Positions 1 to 7,369 of a stretch of DNA of 64,000 nt are shown here, one piece after another. Within the stretch, counting starts at the first letter, position 1. Every line of letters starts with the position of its first letter. The stretch lies in the NCBI RefSeq assembly GCF_002005305.1, contig NZ_CP014782.1, positions 3,906,001 to 3,970,000 on the forward strand, given 5' to 3'. The translations under genes and the position numbers were made by a program. The notes beneath the pieces are model-generated. The model saw only the letters and a program-made list of their open reading frames with translations, made no database searches and was not told the DNA's origin. The stretch comes from Shewanella psychrophila. GTDB lineage: Bacteria; Pseudomonadota; Gammaproteobacteria; Enterobacterales; Shewanellaceae.

Positions 1-110
1 GTTAAATTTGGAGTCCGATCCCGAACAGAAAAATACTCACTCAGCCATGCAGGAAAGAAAAATGAGTAAGGAAGATAAAGCACAATAAAAATAATCCATG
101 CAATATACTC
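1..110 (-). other. Possible 3' part of a hydrophobic cassette protein, cut by window edge
   Basis: On the minus strand one frame stays open from a stop at 111-113 to the window edge. It encodes a hydrophobic stretch (WIIFIVLYLPYSFFFPAWL) that resembles a membrane helix. There is no start codon in this piece, and an in-frame stop separates it from a similar short upstream frame. It could be a decayed integron cassette or chance. Positions 111-220 show nothing else that can be supported. Confidence 0.2.
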
Positions 111-220
111 TCAAACTATTGTCCCTCTGATATTCTTTCGGGCAGCAATGTTTACTCTAGTAATATAAAAACATAGATTATGATGCCAAATGTGAAAAGT
201 AAAATATCGCCTCCTTTTGA

Positions 221-287
221 CACACAACGCCACTGTCAACTGTCGGAGTCGGCAGTTGCTGGAGATCAGAATAGACGCCTGTTATGC
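221..287 (-). other. Degenerate attC-like site after methyltransferase cassette
   Basis: On the minus strand the methyltransferase stop codon lies inside GCATAAC, as is common where a cassette gene runs into its attC, and the site ends in GGCGTTGTGT. The centre (237-258) is a near-perfect 22-bp palindrome. The outer arms pair poorly, so this is either a decayed attC or a coincidence strengthened by its expected position. Confidence 0.4.
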
Positions 288-869
288 ATTGCTTGCAACT
301 CCCATTAACACTTGCATTGTGCCTTTTTCACTTGTTAGCGAAAACTCTTCTGCAACACGTATCAGTGAAAGACCTACATTTGAATAGGCATTTGTAATTA
401 TTTCATTGGTAAAACCAAAATCATCATCCTCATGACTTCGCTTCCAATCCCACTGGATAAATATACCGCCTTCCTTTAAAAGAAGCTTAAGGTCGGATAA
501 TATTTTCTCGTAATCAGGAACAAAAGCACAAACAGATGACGCAACAATTAAATCAAAACCAGGCTTAAAAATAGGATTCTCATTGATCGAGTTTCTTGAA
601 ATTTCCCATGATAGTGAATTTACATTATGGATATTCTTATTCTTTAACACTTCAATCATTTTTGGTGATGAATCTATAGCAACTACTGAAGATGCTACAC
701 GAGCTATTTTTTCTGTTAGTTGTCCAGTTCCACAGCCAAAGTCTAAAACATTTAAACCTTCTAGACTTATAAATTCACACAGTGAATCAAAAGCTATTTT
801 TGAATACTCGATTACATCGGAATTTGAATCCCAACCATCAGCGTAATCATCCCAACTATCACTCATCAT
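282..869 (-). CDS. Class I SAM-dependent methyltransferase (integron cassette gene)
   Basis: A 195-residue protein of the class I methyltransferase fold. The SAM-binding glycine motif VLDFGCGTGQ is at about residues 41-50, an acidic residue ends strand 2 (VVAIDSSPKM), and the motif IV region is FDLIVASSVCAFVPD. No substrate-recognition domain is recognisable, so the acceptor (small molecule, protein or nucleic acid) is unknown. Two ATGs lie in tandem at 869 and 866 behind AGGAAAAT, a weak ribosome site. The gene reads away from the integron integrase at 7370-8326, as cassette genes do, and its stop codon overlaps an attC-like sequence. Upstream is the IS110-type remnant at 912-1760, which separates it from the preceding attC. 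Confidence 0.75.
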   Translation of the reverse strand: MMSDSWDDYADGWDSNSDVIEYSKIAFDSLCEFISLEGLNVLDFGCGTGQLTEKIARVASSVVAIDSSPKMIEVLKNKNIHNVNSLSWEISRNSINENPIFKPGFDLIVASSVCAFVPDYEKILSDLKLLLKEGGIFIQWDWKRSHEDDDFGFTNEIITNAYSNVGLSLIRVAEEFSLTSEKGTMQVLMGVASNA

Positions 870-911
870 ATTTTCCTATTCTTGAAACCGTTCACAACTG
901 CATAGACATAA

Positions 912-1760
912 TGACTCCCCGCGAGGTGCTAGCCTCCAAGTTCGTGGGTTAGTCCAAAATAGTTAAATTGTCCACCAGAGCCATACTGTATTTGTGACCA
1001 TACAATATTACAAAGGAGGCTAGCATGGAAAACATAGCATAATTTTTATTGGTTTAGACACTCATAAAGAGTTTATTGAAATTGCCTATGCTGAAGATGG
1101 ACGAGAGCATAGCCCTGTACACCTAGGCAGAGTTCCCAGCAACAAGGCTCAACTGCGTAAACTTGCTCGACAATTCGAGTCTAAATACCCTCAAGCAACA
1201 CTACACTTTGTCTATGAAGCGGGGCCTTGTGGCTACTGGGCCTATCGATTTTTAACTAACTTAGAGCACCTCTGTGATGTCGCTATCAAAGGCTAATACA
1301 ACGAGGTAAGCACTACAATGTTATCGTCACAGCCATAGCAAGAGAGATGATCGCATTTATCTGGGCAATATCCAGAGAGGTCATGCTCAGTCCAGTAGAT
1401 CCCAAACAGAGAATCGCAAGGATGCCAGCATGAGCTAGATCTTGATAGCAGTGATAAAAGAGTTATCACAAGTTTAGAGTTAATGCATCGGGTCAAGCAT
1501 CGGAAATAGTACAAATACCGACGGCGTTAGGCTGGCCACTTTTGCGAGAAAGTAGCTCCTCGTTCATAGACTGAAGTTAGGTACCACGTCGAAAAAAGTA
1601 AGGTTGGCGCTGCACACCTTAGGGTGAGTAATCCACTGATATCAGTATGAAAACCGACGAATATACTTGCTTCATCTGGTGTATTAACTCATCTAACTAT
1701 GAGTAATGGTGCTAAATAAAATGGCAGGGATCGGTATGTTTAACTTGACGTGGGGAGTCA
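912..1760. mobile_element. IS110/IS1111-type element remnant adjoining an attC
   Basis: The two ends are inverted copies of TGACTCCCC followed by G/ACG (912-920 and 1752-1760). Inside is a DEDD-type transposase of the IS110 family reduced to its two extremities. On the minus strand the right end abuts the GGCGTTGGTA end of the attC at 1764-1860. The IS1111 subgroup is known to include members that target attC sites (IS1111-attC elements). The assignment to that subgroup is inferred from position and from the inverted ends. Confidence 0.65.
1025..1433 (+). pseudogene. IS110-family transposase, internally deleted and frameshifted
   Basis: After ATG at 1025 the frame breaks within five codons. 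One base out of frame it continues as FIGLDTHKEFIEIAYAED, the N-terminal RuvC-like DEDD domain with its first Asp. That part runs to about 1287 (EAGPCGYWAYRFLTNLEHLCDVA). It is then joined, in another frame, to the typical C-terminus RGKHYNVIVTAIAREMIAFI, which ends at 1431-1433. The whole middle, including the catalytic Ser region of IS110 enzymes, is missing (several hundred bases by comparison with full-length members). The gene cannot be active. Confidence 0.8.
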
Positions 1761-1763
1761 TAC

Positions 1764-1860
1764 CAACGCCTCGTTAAGAAACAAATAATTGTTGGCTAAA
1801 ATAAGCGACGCAGGAGCAAAAGCCAACTGTTATTTGTCCTGCTTGAACGATTTGTTGAAC
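1764..1860 (-). other. attC recombination site
   Basis: Read on the minus strand it starts GTTCAACAAATCGTTCAAG, which carries a perfect RYYYAAC core, and ends CTTAACGAGGCGTTGG. The two arms are imperfect inverted repeats: TCGTTCAAG...ACAAATAACAGTTGGCT pairs with TCGTTAAG...ACAAATAATTGTTGGCT. About 20 unpaired bases lie between them. This is the long folded attC architecture of chromosomal integrons. The IS110-type remnant lies against its cleaved-core side and an IS91-type element against its other side. Confidence 0.8.
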
Positions 1861-1962
1861 GAAGCCGCTGTGCGGCAGAAGAGATAACAAGCCTCTTTGC
1901 TCTACCATCCTAAATACTTTCTAGAGGCGATCAATTTTGATCGCTAACCTAGGAGTATTGTC

Positions 1963-2853
1963 ATGAACACACCTGAACAGCAACGCTTTGATTCTCTTTA
2001 TGAACAACATCTTACCAACTAAACACTACAAGGCAAGCGACCTGCAACTATCGATGCTTATAGCCGTGCGGTACGGCGCATTGCCGCCTTCTTTGACCGC
2101 TGCCCTGACAACCTTTCAACCGATGATCTGAAACGTTACTTTGCTCAGCTGATTGAGTCACACTCATGGAGCACCGTTAAGCTCGACCGTAACGGTTTGC
2201 AGTTTTTCTATCGATATGTGCTTAACCAAAACTGGGAGTGGCTCAACATCGTTAAGCCACCACAGGTCAACCGACTGCCCGATATCCTAACCCCAACTGA
2301 AGTAGCCATCGTTATAAGTCTCACACATAAGTTGCGATATCAGGTCTTTTTTCTGACCATATACAGTATGGGTTTGCGCCTCGGTGAGGCCATTTCATTG
2401 CAAGTAGGTGATGTGGATTCACAGATAATGCAGGTACATATTCGTAATGCTAAAGGCGGTAAGGACAGGTTAATCCCTCTACCACAACGCACCTTACTAG
2501 CTTTGAGATATTACTGGCAAACTCATCGTCATCCACGCCTAATGTTTCCTGGTAAAGACGGTAAACCGGATTCGATGATAGATAAAGGGGGTATTCAGAA
2601 GGCGCTTAAACGAGTCATTGCTGAGTGCAACATTCATAAATCAATCAGCCCACACAACTTACGCCACAGCTATGCCACGCACCTGCTGGAACAAGGGCTG
2701 GATTTACGCTCCGTTCAGAGTTTACTTGGCCACAACAGCCTTAATACCACCGCCAGATATACACGCCTTACTCAAATTACTCGTAAAAATACGGTCGAGG
2801 CGATTAATCAGCTGACTGATGATTTAGCCCTGAAGTGGGAGTGTAATGTATGA
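1963..2853 (+). pseudogene. Tyrosine recombinase of the IS91-type element, ochre codon in N-terminus
   Basis: The frame starts at ATG 1963 behind AGGAG, reads MNTPEQQRFDSLYEQHLTN, and meets TAA at 2020-2022. It then continues open in the same frame to 2853. The catalytic domain is intact: R in GLRLGEAISLQ, HNLRHSYATHLLEQG, LLGHNSLNTTARYTRL with the nucleophilic Tyr. A single base change explains the stop. Translation could restart internally (218 residues remain from 2197), but the N-terminal DNA-binding part would then be lost. Relatives sit directly upstream of IS91-type transposases and probably assist transposition. It ends in ATGA overlap with the transposase. Confidence 0.8.
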
Positions 2854-3962
2854 CGTTCATCGACATTTTACGTGACCACCTTGATGAGTTTAATCAGGCT
2901 TTTGATCAACAAATCACAACCACGATGCGGCAAGCCATTTTCGCCATGCTCAGTTGTCGTACCCATACTGAGCGAACCAGTCAGTGGGCGTGTCAGAGTT
3001 GTACTCATACTGCTGACTTCCCCCTCTCTTGTGGTCATCGAAGTTGCCCACAATGCCAACATAACACCACGGAAGGTTGGCTTAATAAACAGCAGGCTAA
3101 ACTGCTTCCCGTCGAATACTATATGGTCACTTTTACGCTGCCTTTTGAGCTACGTGTCATTGCTAAACACAAGCCAGAGTCGATGTATCAAGCCATGTTT
3201 TCAGTTGCTGCCAGCGTGCTAAAAGAGTTCGCCAAAAACTCAAAACAACTAGGTGGAGAGATTGGTTTTACAGGTGTACTGCATACCCACAGTCGGCGGC
3301 GTGACTTTCATCCTCATATTCACTTCATCATCCCAGCAGGCAGCTTCGATAAGGACAAAAAACAGTGGCAAAAAGGCAAAGGTAAATACCTGTTTAACAG
3401 TTTTAACCTCGCCAAAGTATGGAGAGCACGATTGCTGGAAAAGCTAACCGGTGAGCTGAATGGCAAGCTTCCTGAAGCCAGCCCAAAGAAGTGGGTTGTT
3501 GACTGCCAACACGTTGGCAAAGGGCTTCCAGCGCTTAAATACCTGTCGCGCTATCTTTATCGTGGGGTGTTACCTGATAACAACATCATCAGCGATATCG
3601 ATGGCCAAGTCAGTTTTGAGTATCAAGATAGCCAAACAAAAACGACCAAAGTACGCACCTTACCAGCGGCTAAGTTTCTGTACTTGGTATTACAACATGT
3701 GTTGCCAAGGGGGTTGCGGCGAGTTCGAGACTACGGGTTACTCAGAGGAAGTGCTGCCAAGCTGCGGCAACGCATACGCTTGATGCTGGCTGTTGCAGGA
3801 ACGGTATTTGAGCCGCTCAAAAAAGCCACCAAAACCAAAGCCATACGACCTTGCCTCTGCTGCAAACAGCCGATGAAATTTATGGGAGTACATGGGAATA
3901 AGCATGCACGACCGACAAGCTTTATCATGCAGGAAACAAGGGAACCTAACGCCACTGTTTAA
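2850..3962 (+). CDS. IS91-family transposase (HUH, Y2 type)
   Basis: A 370-residue rolling-circle transposase. The N-terminal zinc-binding region has the Cys/His pattern CQSCTHTADFPLSCGHRSCPQCQ split across residues 48-72. The HUH metal site is HPHIHFII at about residue 155. The catalytic double tyrosine is in KYLSRYLYRG (Y-x3-Y) at about residue 235, the Y2 arrangement of IS91 proper rather than the single Tyr of ISCR elements. A second Cys cluster near the C-terminus (CLCCKQPMKF) may bind zinc. The start overlaps the recombinase stop (ATGA), which implies translational coupling. The gene has no stops or frameshifts, so the element may still move if the recombinase is dispensable. Confidence 0.85.
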   Translation: MTFIDILRDHLDEFNQAFDQQITTTMRQAIFAMLSCRTHTERTSQWACQSCTHTADFPLSCGHRSCPQCQHNTTEGWLNKQQAKLLPVEYYMVTFTLPFELRVIAKHKPESMYQAMFSVAASVLKEFAKNSKQLGGEIGFTGVLHTHSRRRDFHPHIHFIIPAGSFDKDKKQWQKGKGKYLFNSFNLAKVWRARLLEKLTGELNGKLPEASPKKWVVDCQHVGKGLPALKYLSRYLYRGVLPDNNIISDIDGQVSFEYQDSQTKTTKVRTLPAAKFLYLVLQHVLPRGLRRVRDYGLLRGSAAKLRQRIRLMLAVAGTVFEPLKKATKTKAIRPCLCCKQPMKFMGVHGNKHARPTSFIMQETREPNATV

Positions 3963-4169
3963 GTGGAAGACAGATAAAGTTAAGGCTTAAGGTACAGAGC
4001 AAGTCACAAATGAGGAGGTGTTAAGATATTAATATTATTAAGCAATTCAATTAGCTAGCAATGCTAAGGGATCGCTGTGACTAGTTAAAAGTGTCACTTA
4101 AGATAATCCACCAAAACCAGAGTGAACTCTCGCGCCACTATTTACTATATAAAGGTATCACTCAGACTT

Positions 4170-4225
4170 GTTCAACACTTGGGATAAGGACGCGGCTGCG
4201 CGCGGCCTATCCTTATTTGTTATGT
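4170..4225 (-). other. Short attC recombination site
   Basis: Read on the minus strand it starts ACATAACAAATAAGGATAGG and ends TCCCAAGTGTTGAAC, where GTTGAAC is an exact GTTRRRY core. The arms pair as AACAAATAAGGATAGGCCGCG against AACACTTGGGATAAGGACGCGG. At about 56 bp it is near the lower size limit for attC. It follows the hypothetical cassette gene 4232-4627, whose stop is six bases away. Confidence 0.7.
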
Positions 4226-4231
4226 GCCTGA

Positions 4232-4627
4232 TTACTTATGGCGCCCTTGATGATCCCATAAAATAAATTTTTGGTTAATTGAACACCCCATAGCATCAAT
4301 TAATTCTTTATTATTGAATTCAGGAAGAGTTTGTAAACGAGTGAGTAATTCATTTACCCCAGTAGCTTCGCTTGGGTAAGTAATAAATTTTTCATCGGTA
4401 GCTAAATGCCACCAAACATCTTCAACAAAGGGACCTTCATCTGTCGTTTCAAGTAACACTCCTACAAGAGAGCTCCACGCAATTGATTCAGGTTCTTTTT
4501 CTGGCCAGTGAACCCATACATTTAAATCATCAAACCAGACCTTAACGGCTGCATAGGGACTTGTGATTTTCTTTGCAGATTCGTTAGTCTTTTCACGCTT
4601 GAATAGGTTAAAAAAACGATTGAACAA
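4232..4627 (-). CDS. Conserved hypothetical protein of integron cassettes
   Basis: Function unknown. The start is taken as TTG at 4627, because AAGGAG lies seven bases upstream. A longer frame opens with GTG at 4645 inside the attC core and is less likely. The protein is about 131 residues, acidic, with no signal peptide or membrane segment. It has aromatic-rich blocks (VKVWFDDLNVWVHWPEKEPE, TTDEGPFVEDVWWHLATD, LPEFNNKELIDAMG) that I recognise as a recurrent bacterial hypothetical family, without being able to name a domain. It lies between two attC sites, so it is a complete cassette, second from the integrase. Expression probably depends on the integron promoter, since no promoter is visible. 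Confidence 0.65.
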   Translation of the reverse strand: MFNRFFNLFKREKTNESAKKITSPYAAVKVWFDDLNVWVHWPEKEPESIAWSSLVGVLLETTDEGPFVEDVWWHLATDEKFITYPSEATGVNELLTRLQTLPEFNNKELIDAMGCSINQKFILWDHQGRHK

Positions 4628-4643
4628 AATACAACTCCTTGGC

Positions 4644-4730
4644 ACATAACGCCTTGCTAAGCGGATAAAAATGGTTGGTTAAAATCGCGAAGCGATAACC
4701 AACTGTTTTTATTCCGTTTAAGCAACTTGT
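4644..4730 (-). other. attC site of the barstar cassette, split by a group II intron
   Basis: The arms pair well: TTGCTTAAACGGAATAAAAA with CAGTTGGTT on one side, and TTGCTAAGCGGATAAAAA with TGGTTGGTT on the other, around ATCGCTTCGCGAT. On the minus strand it ends GGCGTTATG. Its other core is missing here: the minus strand reads ACAAGTTGC straight after the intron. Joining it to TGCTA at 6691-6695 restores TGCTAACAAGTTGC, a proper attC start. The intron therefore lies inside the site. Confidence 0.85.
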
Positions 4731-5245
4731 GTACGCCCAGCATGGGCATGAACTAATGAGGTGAAAGTCCTCTGTAGGAAGGTCACCGTTAAATAACGTG
4801 CTGTTATTAAACGTTAACTACTAGCGAATGGCAAGGGCTTATCCGCGAGGCTTGGTCTGAAGGAAGCCGCTAGCAAATTTGCGAGCTGATGAACAAGAAC
4901 ATCATATGAGGCGTAGGCTAGAGGTGAGTTGGCACAAGACGACGAAACCACGTGATCTAATGGCCACCGTAAATGATGCAGCAGTGCAAAGAAAGTTCAT
5001 GTTCTTATCTGGGGAGATCTGTCTAACCCGCGATCGGTCATTAACCAGTAAGGCTCTGGTTTATAAGTGCCTTGGCTTTTCAACTTCATCGATTGAAAGG
5101 AGCGAACCAGATGAAAACCGATAGCGCATGACGGGGCAACTCGGCATGTGATTAAGCAGAAGTCAGCAGACGGCATAGTAGCCCAACGCCCATCGTAATG
5201 GTTGGGATATGGTGAAGGCCTGAACATTTAGAAGAAGGAGGAGTC

Positions 5246-6586
5246 TTGTCAAACTTGTCGATACCCACTACGTCGCCAGACGATTACTATCAGCAGCGTA
5301 TTGACTTGCAACCTGCCTTCAACAGCGATCTATTTCATCAATTACTCGAACCTGAAAATCTACACCGAGCTTGGCGGCAAGTTAAAGCAAATAAAGGCGC
5401 GGCAGGCATCGATGGCATGACCATCGAAGCTTTCCCGCTCTGGATGCAACAAGGCGGCTGGCAACGGTGTAAAACTCAACTTGAGCAGGGTGAGTATCAA
5501 CCCTCAGCGGTCAGACGCGTGGAGATCGATAAACCCGATGGCGGTAAACGTAAATTGGGGATCCCTAACGTCATTGACCGGGTGATACAACAGGCTATTG
5601 CTCAAATACTCACTCCGCTGTTTGACCCATTCTTCTCGGCTAACAGCTTTGGCTTTAGGCCGAACAGAAATGCCAAACAAGCGGTACTGCAAGTAAGGGA
5701 TATCATCAAACAGAAACGCAAATTTGCCGTTGATGTTGATCTGTCTAAGTTCTTTGATCGAGTTAATCATGATCTCTTGATGACTCAGCTGAGGAACAAG
5801 GTGCAGGATAAGCGTCTGTTGGCGCTTATTGGTAAATACTTACGTGCAGGTGTGATGGTCAATGACCAGTTTGAAGCCAGTTTCGAAGGCGTGCCTCAAG
5901 GTGGTCCACTCTCGCCATTATTATCAAACATTATGTTGGATAGTCTGGATAAAGAGCTGGAAAGCCGAGGGCATCAATTCGCCCGCTACGCGGACGACTT
6001 TATCATCTTGGTTAAATCCATTCGAGCGGGTGAACGGGTACTCATGAGCATTACTCGCTACCTTGCCACTAAGCTAAAACTGGTTGTTAATGAACAGAAA
6101 AGCCAAGTGGTTAAGGTAGGTCAAAGCAAGTTCCTAGGGTTTACATTTAACCGAGGAAAGATCCAGTGGCACACTAAAACGTTGCATGTTTTCAAACAAA
6201 AGATGAGACGACTTACAAACCGAAATTGGGGCGTGAGTATGGGTTATCAGCTGTTTAAAGTGCGGCAATACATGCAAGGCTGGCTCAACTACTTTGGCAT
6301 CGCTAACGCTTATCAAGGGTGTGTCGACTTAGACCATTGGATCCGCCGTCGCGTACGTATGTGCTACTGGCGCCAGTGGCGAAAACCACGAACTAAGGTG
6401 CAAAACTTACTTAAACGTGGCGTCAGGATCCAAGCTGCTGTTGCATGTGGGATCACAAGTAAAGGCCCATGGCGAAGTTCGAAAACACCAGGGATACAGC
6501 AAGCATTGAGTAATGATTATCTTAAGAGAGCAGGACTATATTCACTGAGAGATGGATGGATCGCAGTTCATTATTGTAATAAATAA
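5246..6586 (+). CDS. ltrA: Group II intron reverse transcriptase/maturase
   Basis: A 446-residue intron-encoded protein that promotes splicing and reverse-transcribes the intron into its target. RT blocks are in order: KGAAGIDGMTI (RT0/1), RRVEIDKPDGGKRKLGIPNV, VDVDLSKFFDRVNHD, EGVPQGGPLSPLLSNIMLD, and the catalytic FARYADDFIILV at about residues 246-257. These are followed by KFLGFTF and the maturase (X) domain with GWLNYFG. There is no HNH endonuclease domain, as expected for class C. The start is TTG at 5246, seven bases behind GAAGGAGGAG, a very strong ribosome site. The frame is intact, so the intron may be mobile. Confidence 0.93.
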   Translation: MSNLSIPTTSPDDYYQQRIDLQPAFNSDLFHQLLEPENLHRAWRQVKANKGAAGIDGMTIEAFPLWMQQGGWQRCKTQLEQGEYQPSAVRRVEIDKPDGGKRKLGIPNVIDRVIQQAIAQILTPLFDPFFSANSFGFRPNRNAKQAVLQVRDIIKQKRKFAVDVDLSKFFDRVNHDLLMTQLRNKVQDKRLLALIGKYLRAGVMVNDQFEASFEGVPQGGPLSPLLSNIMLDSLDKELESRGHQFARYADDFIILVKSIRAGERVLMSITRYLATKLKLVVNEQKSQVVKVGQSKFLGFTFNRGKIQWHTKTLHVFKQKMRRLTNRNWGVSMGYQLFKVRQYMQGWLNYFGIANAYQGCVDLDHWIRRRVRMCYWRQWRKPRTKVQNLLKRGVRIQAAVACGITSKGPWRSSKTPGIQQALSNDYLKRAGLYSLRDGWIAVHYCNK

Positions 6587-6618
6587 CTAACCAGAGAGTT
6601 TAGGTTAGGCGTTCTAAG

Positions 6619-6690
6619 TGAACCGCCCTGTGCGGAGCCGCATGCAGGGTGGTGTGGGGGCTGGAGGCTAGACACCTCCGGCTACCCGAT
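6619..6690 (+). ncRNA. Group II intron domains V and VI
   Basis: Domain V is a hairpin with ACCGCCCTG (6622-6630) paired to CAGGGTGGT (6645-6653) around the GCGGAGCCGC region. Domain VI follows, with CTGGAGG paired to CCTCCGG (about 6661-6682). The intron ends ACCCGAT at 6690, immediately before the restored attC half TAGCA. Confidence 0.8.
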
Positions 6691-6715
6691 TAGCACTTCT
6701 CTCACCATTAACTTA

Positions 6716-7039
6716 CTATTCATCCTCGAATTCTATACCTTCTCCCGAGGGACTATCTTGATAAAATATGACCTGTCGTTCTGGAAATTCATTTTCATAG
6801 TCTTTCAGACACTTTACAAACCCATGATGAACCTCAGGGAGAAAACTCTTTAAAGCAGCCATTCCTTCAACTTTTAATTTCCTAGGCATAGCTAATTGAT
6901 CATCATCAGTGATGCAGTCCCAGAAAGCATCTAGGTTAAAACCATAGTAGCCAGGAAAATTAAGTTTCTTGGCCACATACTCATGGAATGTTTCTTCATC
7001 CATGATTCCTGACATATCTATGAGTAATTCTTCATTCAT
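6716..7039 (-). CDS. Barstar-family ribonuclease-inhibitor-like protein (first integron cassette)
   Basis: Barstar-like fold recognised from ELLIDMSGIMDEETFHEYVA and NFPGYYGFNLDAFWDCITDD, the Tyr/Asn/Leu/Asp pattern that in barstar forms the barnase-blocking helix and loop. The start at 7039 (MNEELL) gives 107 residues and the usual family N-terminus. A longer frame opens at 7087 with 16 extra residues. Neither has a clear ribosome site. No barnase-type nuclease is near it, so it is an orphan inhibitor, possibly protecting against incoming nucleases or acting as an addiction remnant. As the cassette next to attI it should be the best expressed. Its own attC is interrupted by the group IIC intron. 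Confidence 0.75.
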   Translation of the reverse strand: MNEELLIDMSGIMDEETFHEYVAKKLNFPGYYGFNLDAFWDCITDDDQLAMPRKLKVEGMAALKSFLPEVHHGFVKCLKDYENEFPERQVIFYQDSPSGEGIEFEDE

Positions 7040-7105
7040 CGTATTGAGTGCTAACAGTATATTAGGCTGAATTCCGAATAAGAACATACAGCCAAGTTGT
7101 TTTTA

Positions 7106-7180
7106 TGTTAACAAGTTAACCCAAAACAATCACAAGTTCAATGCCTTACGAAGTTAGAGTCTGCAATTTCGCTAACACCT
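7106..7180 (-). other. Probable attI site of the integron
   Basis: The integrase-proximal cassette must join attI between its gene and intI. On the minus strand GTTAACA (7112-7106) is the best core, and a second GTTAAC lies eight bases away (7115-7120). The first cassette would begin TTAACATAAAAACAAC. The right limit is nominal, since attI sites share little sequence. Bases 7181-7335 show no supported gene. Confidence 0.5.
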
Positions 7181-7335
7181 CTTATGGTGAAAACCAGAAT
7201 TTGCTTATTTGTGATGTGTTTCGATTTAACTGTAAGGGATACTTGCCTGTAAACAGTTGCTTAGCAGCTCTTAGCTTTAGAGAGCCTTCCTTTTCCCCCC
7301 ATAATAGTGGCGAAAATGTACAACTACCATTATAA

Positions 7336-7351
7336 CTGTATAAATAAACAG
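7336..7351 (+). promoter_or_regulatory. LexA (SOS) box of the integron integrase
   Basis: CTGTATAAATAAACAG matches CTGT-N8-ACAG exactly and ends 18 bases before the intI start. It overlaps TATAAAT, a plausible -10 element. LexA control of integron integrases is established in several gammaproteobacteria, so cassette recombination here should be induced by DNA damage or by incoming single-stranded DNA. Confidence 0.88.
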
Positions 7352-7369
7352 TGATCGTGAGGTGAGGCT

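Larger units (their letters stand above)
1861..4169 (+). mobile_element. IS91-family element carrying an accessory tyrosine recombinase
   Basis: The element occupies the whole space between the attC at 1764-1860 and the attC at 4170-4225. It encodes a tyrosine recombinase and, overlapping by four bases, a HUH-type IS91 transposase. IS91 relatives insert next to GAAC/CAAG tetranucleotides, and GAAC ends at 1860 immediately left of GAAGCCGCTG, so 1861 is a reasonable left end. The right end is less certain: CTTG lies at 4167-4170. No target duplication is expected for this family. Bases 3963-4169 hold no gene and may contain the replication-origin end. Confidence 0.6.
4731..6690 (+). mobile_element. 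Group IIC-attC intron, complete
   Basis: The ribozyme starts GTACGCCCAGCATGGGC, a GTRYG-type 5' end, and finishes at CTACCCGAT. The maturase gene lies in the domain IV position. Removing 4731-6690 joins ...AACTTGT to TAGCA and restores the attC, so both borders can be fixed to the base. Insertion at TTGT/T of an attC, the absence of an endonuclease domain, and the short domain V and VI at 6620-6690 all match the class C introns known to use attC hairpins. The intron is in the orientation opposite to the cassette genes. Nothing suggests decay. Confidence 0.9.

Noticed and set aside
1293..1514. 73-codon minus-strand frame
   Set aside because: Lies over the C-terminal remnant of the IS110 transposase; no independent support.
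4879..5124. 81-codon frame in the intron 5' region
   Set aside because: Falls in ribozyme domains I-III, which are structural RNA.
7141..7335. 64-codon plus-strand frame between attI and intI
   Set aside because: No ribosome site, unlikely composition, and it occupies the attI/promoter region.
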